NCBI RefSeq assembly: GCF_040183065.1
Contig: NW_027185502.1
Span: 1,849,501-1,913,500 of the forward strand
Reading direction: 5' to 3'
DNA length: 64,000 nucleotides
Source of the DNA: Periplaneta americana
Taxonomy: Eukaryota; Arthropoda; Insecta; Blattodea; Blattidae
A model generated the notes under the pieces. The model had not been told where the DNA came from. It was given only the letters and a program-made list of their open reading frames with translations, and made no database searches. This document shows, piece by piece, positions 63,663 through 64,000 of the stretch (position 1 is the stretch's first letter; the number at the start of each line of letters is the position of its first letter). A program made the translations under genes and the position numbers.

Positions 63663-64000
63663 TAACCGTGCCCGCGCGCTTCGCTGCACTTGTTATAAAT
63701 AAATATCATTGACTTAAATGTGTTATACTTCCAAATACAGCTTTCTTATTGTTAGTTGACAAATAATTTTCTCCTGAATTACGTTCAAAGTTGTATTTAG
63801 AACTATGAATGTAACTGTTATTACCATGCAATGGGTTTCGGAGTTGTTCGATTAATTCTACTTTTAAGCTTGGTATTATGTTAGACCTAACAGCGTCTGA
63901 AATAGAGTATATTTGTAAGAACTGAGGGTTGTTACTCTCAGCTGGAAGAAGGCTTTGTCACCAAACGATAGCATTTGAAATAAGGTGTTGCACTGCCCTA
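63331..64000. other. unassigned sequence with (ATT)n
   Basis: ATT run at 63604-63661, followed by CCGTGCCCGCGCGCTTCGCT, a GC-rich phrase that often marks repeat ends in insects. No gene. Confidence 0.4.

Overview
This window looks like intergenic or intronic DNA from a large, repeat-rich insect genome. A cockroach-like hemimetabolous insect would fit, but that is inference. The sequence is AT-rich, has many microsatellites, and carries decayed non-LTR retrotransposons, a Penelope-like element, hAT, Tc1/mariner, pogo-like and PIF/Harbinger DNA transposons, tRNA-derived SINEs and one solo LTR. I could not establish any ordinary host gene. Nearly all recognisable coding sequence belongs to mobile elements and most of it is broken. 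The best preserved genes are a PIF/Harbinger transposase (47533-48603, minus) and its three-exon MADF/SANT-like partner (46087-47386, plus).

Layout. 1-5 kb: an unidentified decayed reading frame, a LINE-A copy, a LINE-B 3' end, a THAP-like exon start and a tRNA-like sequence. 5-12 kb: unassigned AT-rich DNA, a short deleted hAT-A copy, a tRNA-derived SINE, and a pogo-like remnant holding a 1.04-kb TA-flanked element (Q1). 12-21 kb: a LINE-A copy, LINE-B copies, a mariner pseudogene, a Tc1-like element with inner and outer repeats (16579-18170), LINE-C and a BED-finger remnant. 22-26 kb: a repeat with a near-perfect tRNA cloverleaf, then two LINE 3' halves that end in microsatellites. 26-31 kb: TIR element M1, a solo LTR inside an (AT)n tract, and repeat R.

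31-42 kb is the most informative part. One hAT element (hAT-A, 31136-42050, with 8-bp target duplications matching 7 of 8) has been split by TIR elements M2 (31353-34125) and M3 (34128-36974), which share one TA, and by a Penelope-like element. That Penelope-like element has itself been split by a second hAT (hAT-B, 37723-39200, perfect 8-bp duplication), exactly in the stem-II loop of a hammerhead-ribozyme-like motif.

43-64 kb: a decayed copy of an arthropod protein family without a named function, a complete 3.04-kb Harbinger element, a 36-bp minisatellite, two DNA elements with perfect 8-bp target duplications (50965-52362 and 52979-54863), a hAT (55072-56250) whose unoccupied site is seen in a paralogous repeat at 30.1 kb, a SINE with an 11-bp duplication, a Tc1-like pseudogene, three more Q elements, and a head-to-head pair of tRNA-like repeats bounded as one unit by a 13-bp direct repeat.

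How it fits together: this is a record of successive insertions. Target duplications and interrupted reading frames give their relative order. Family assignments rest on motif recognition by eye; no database search was run.
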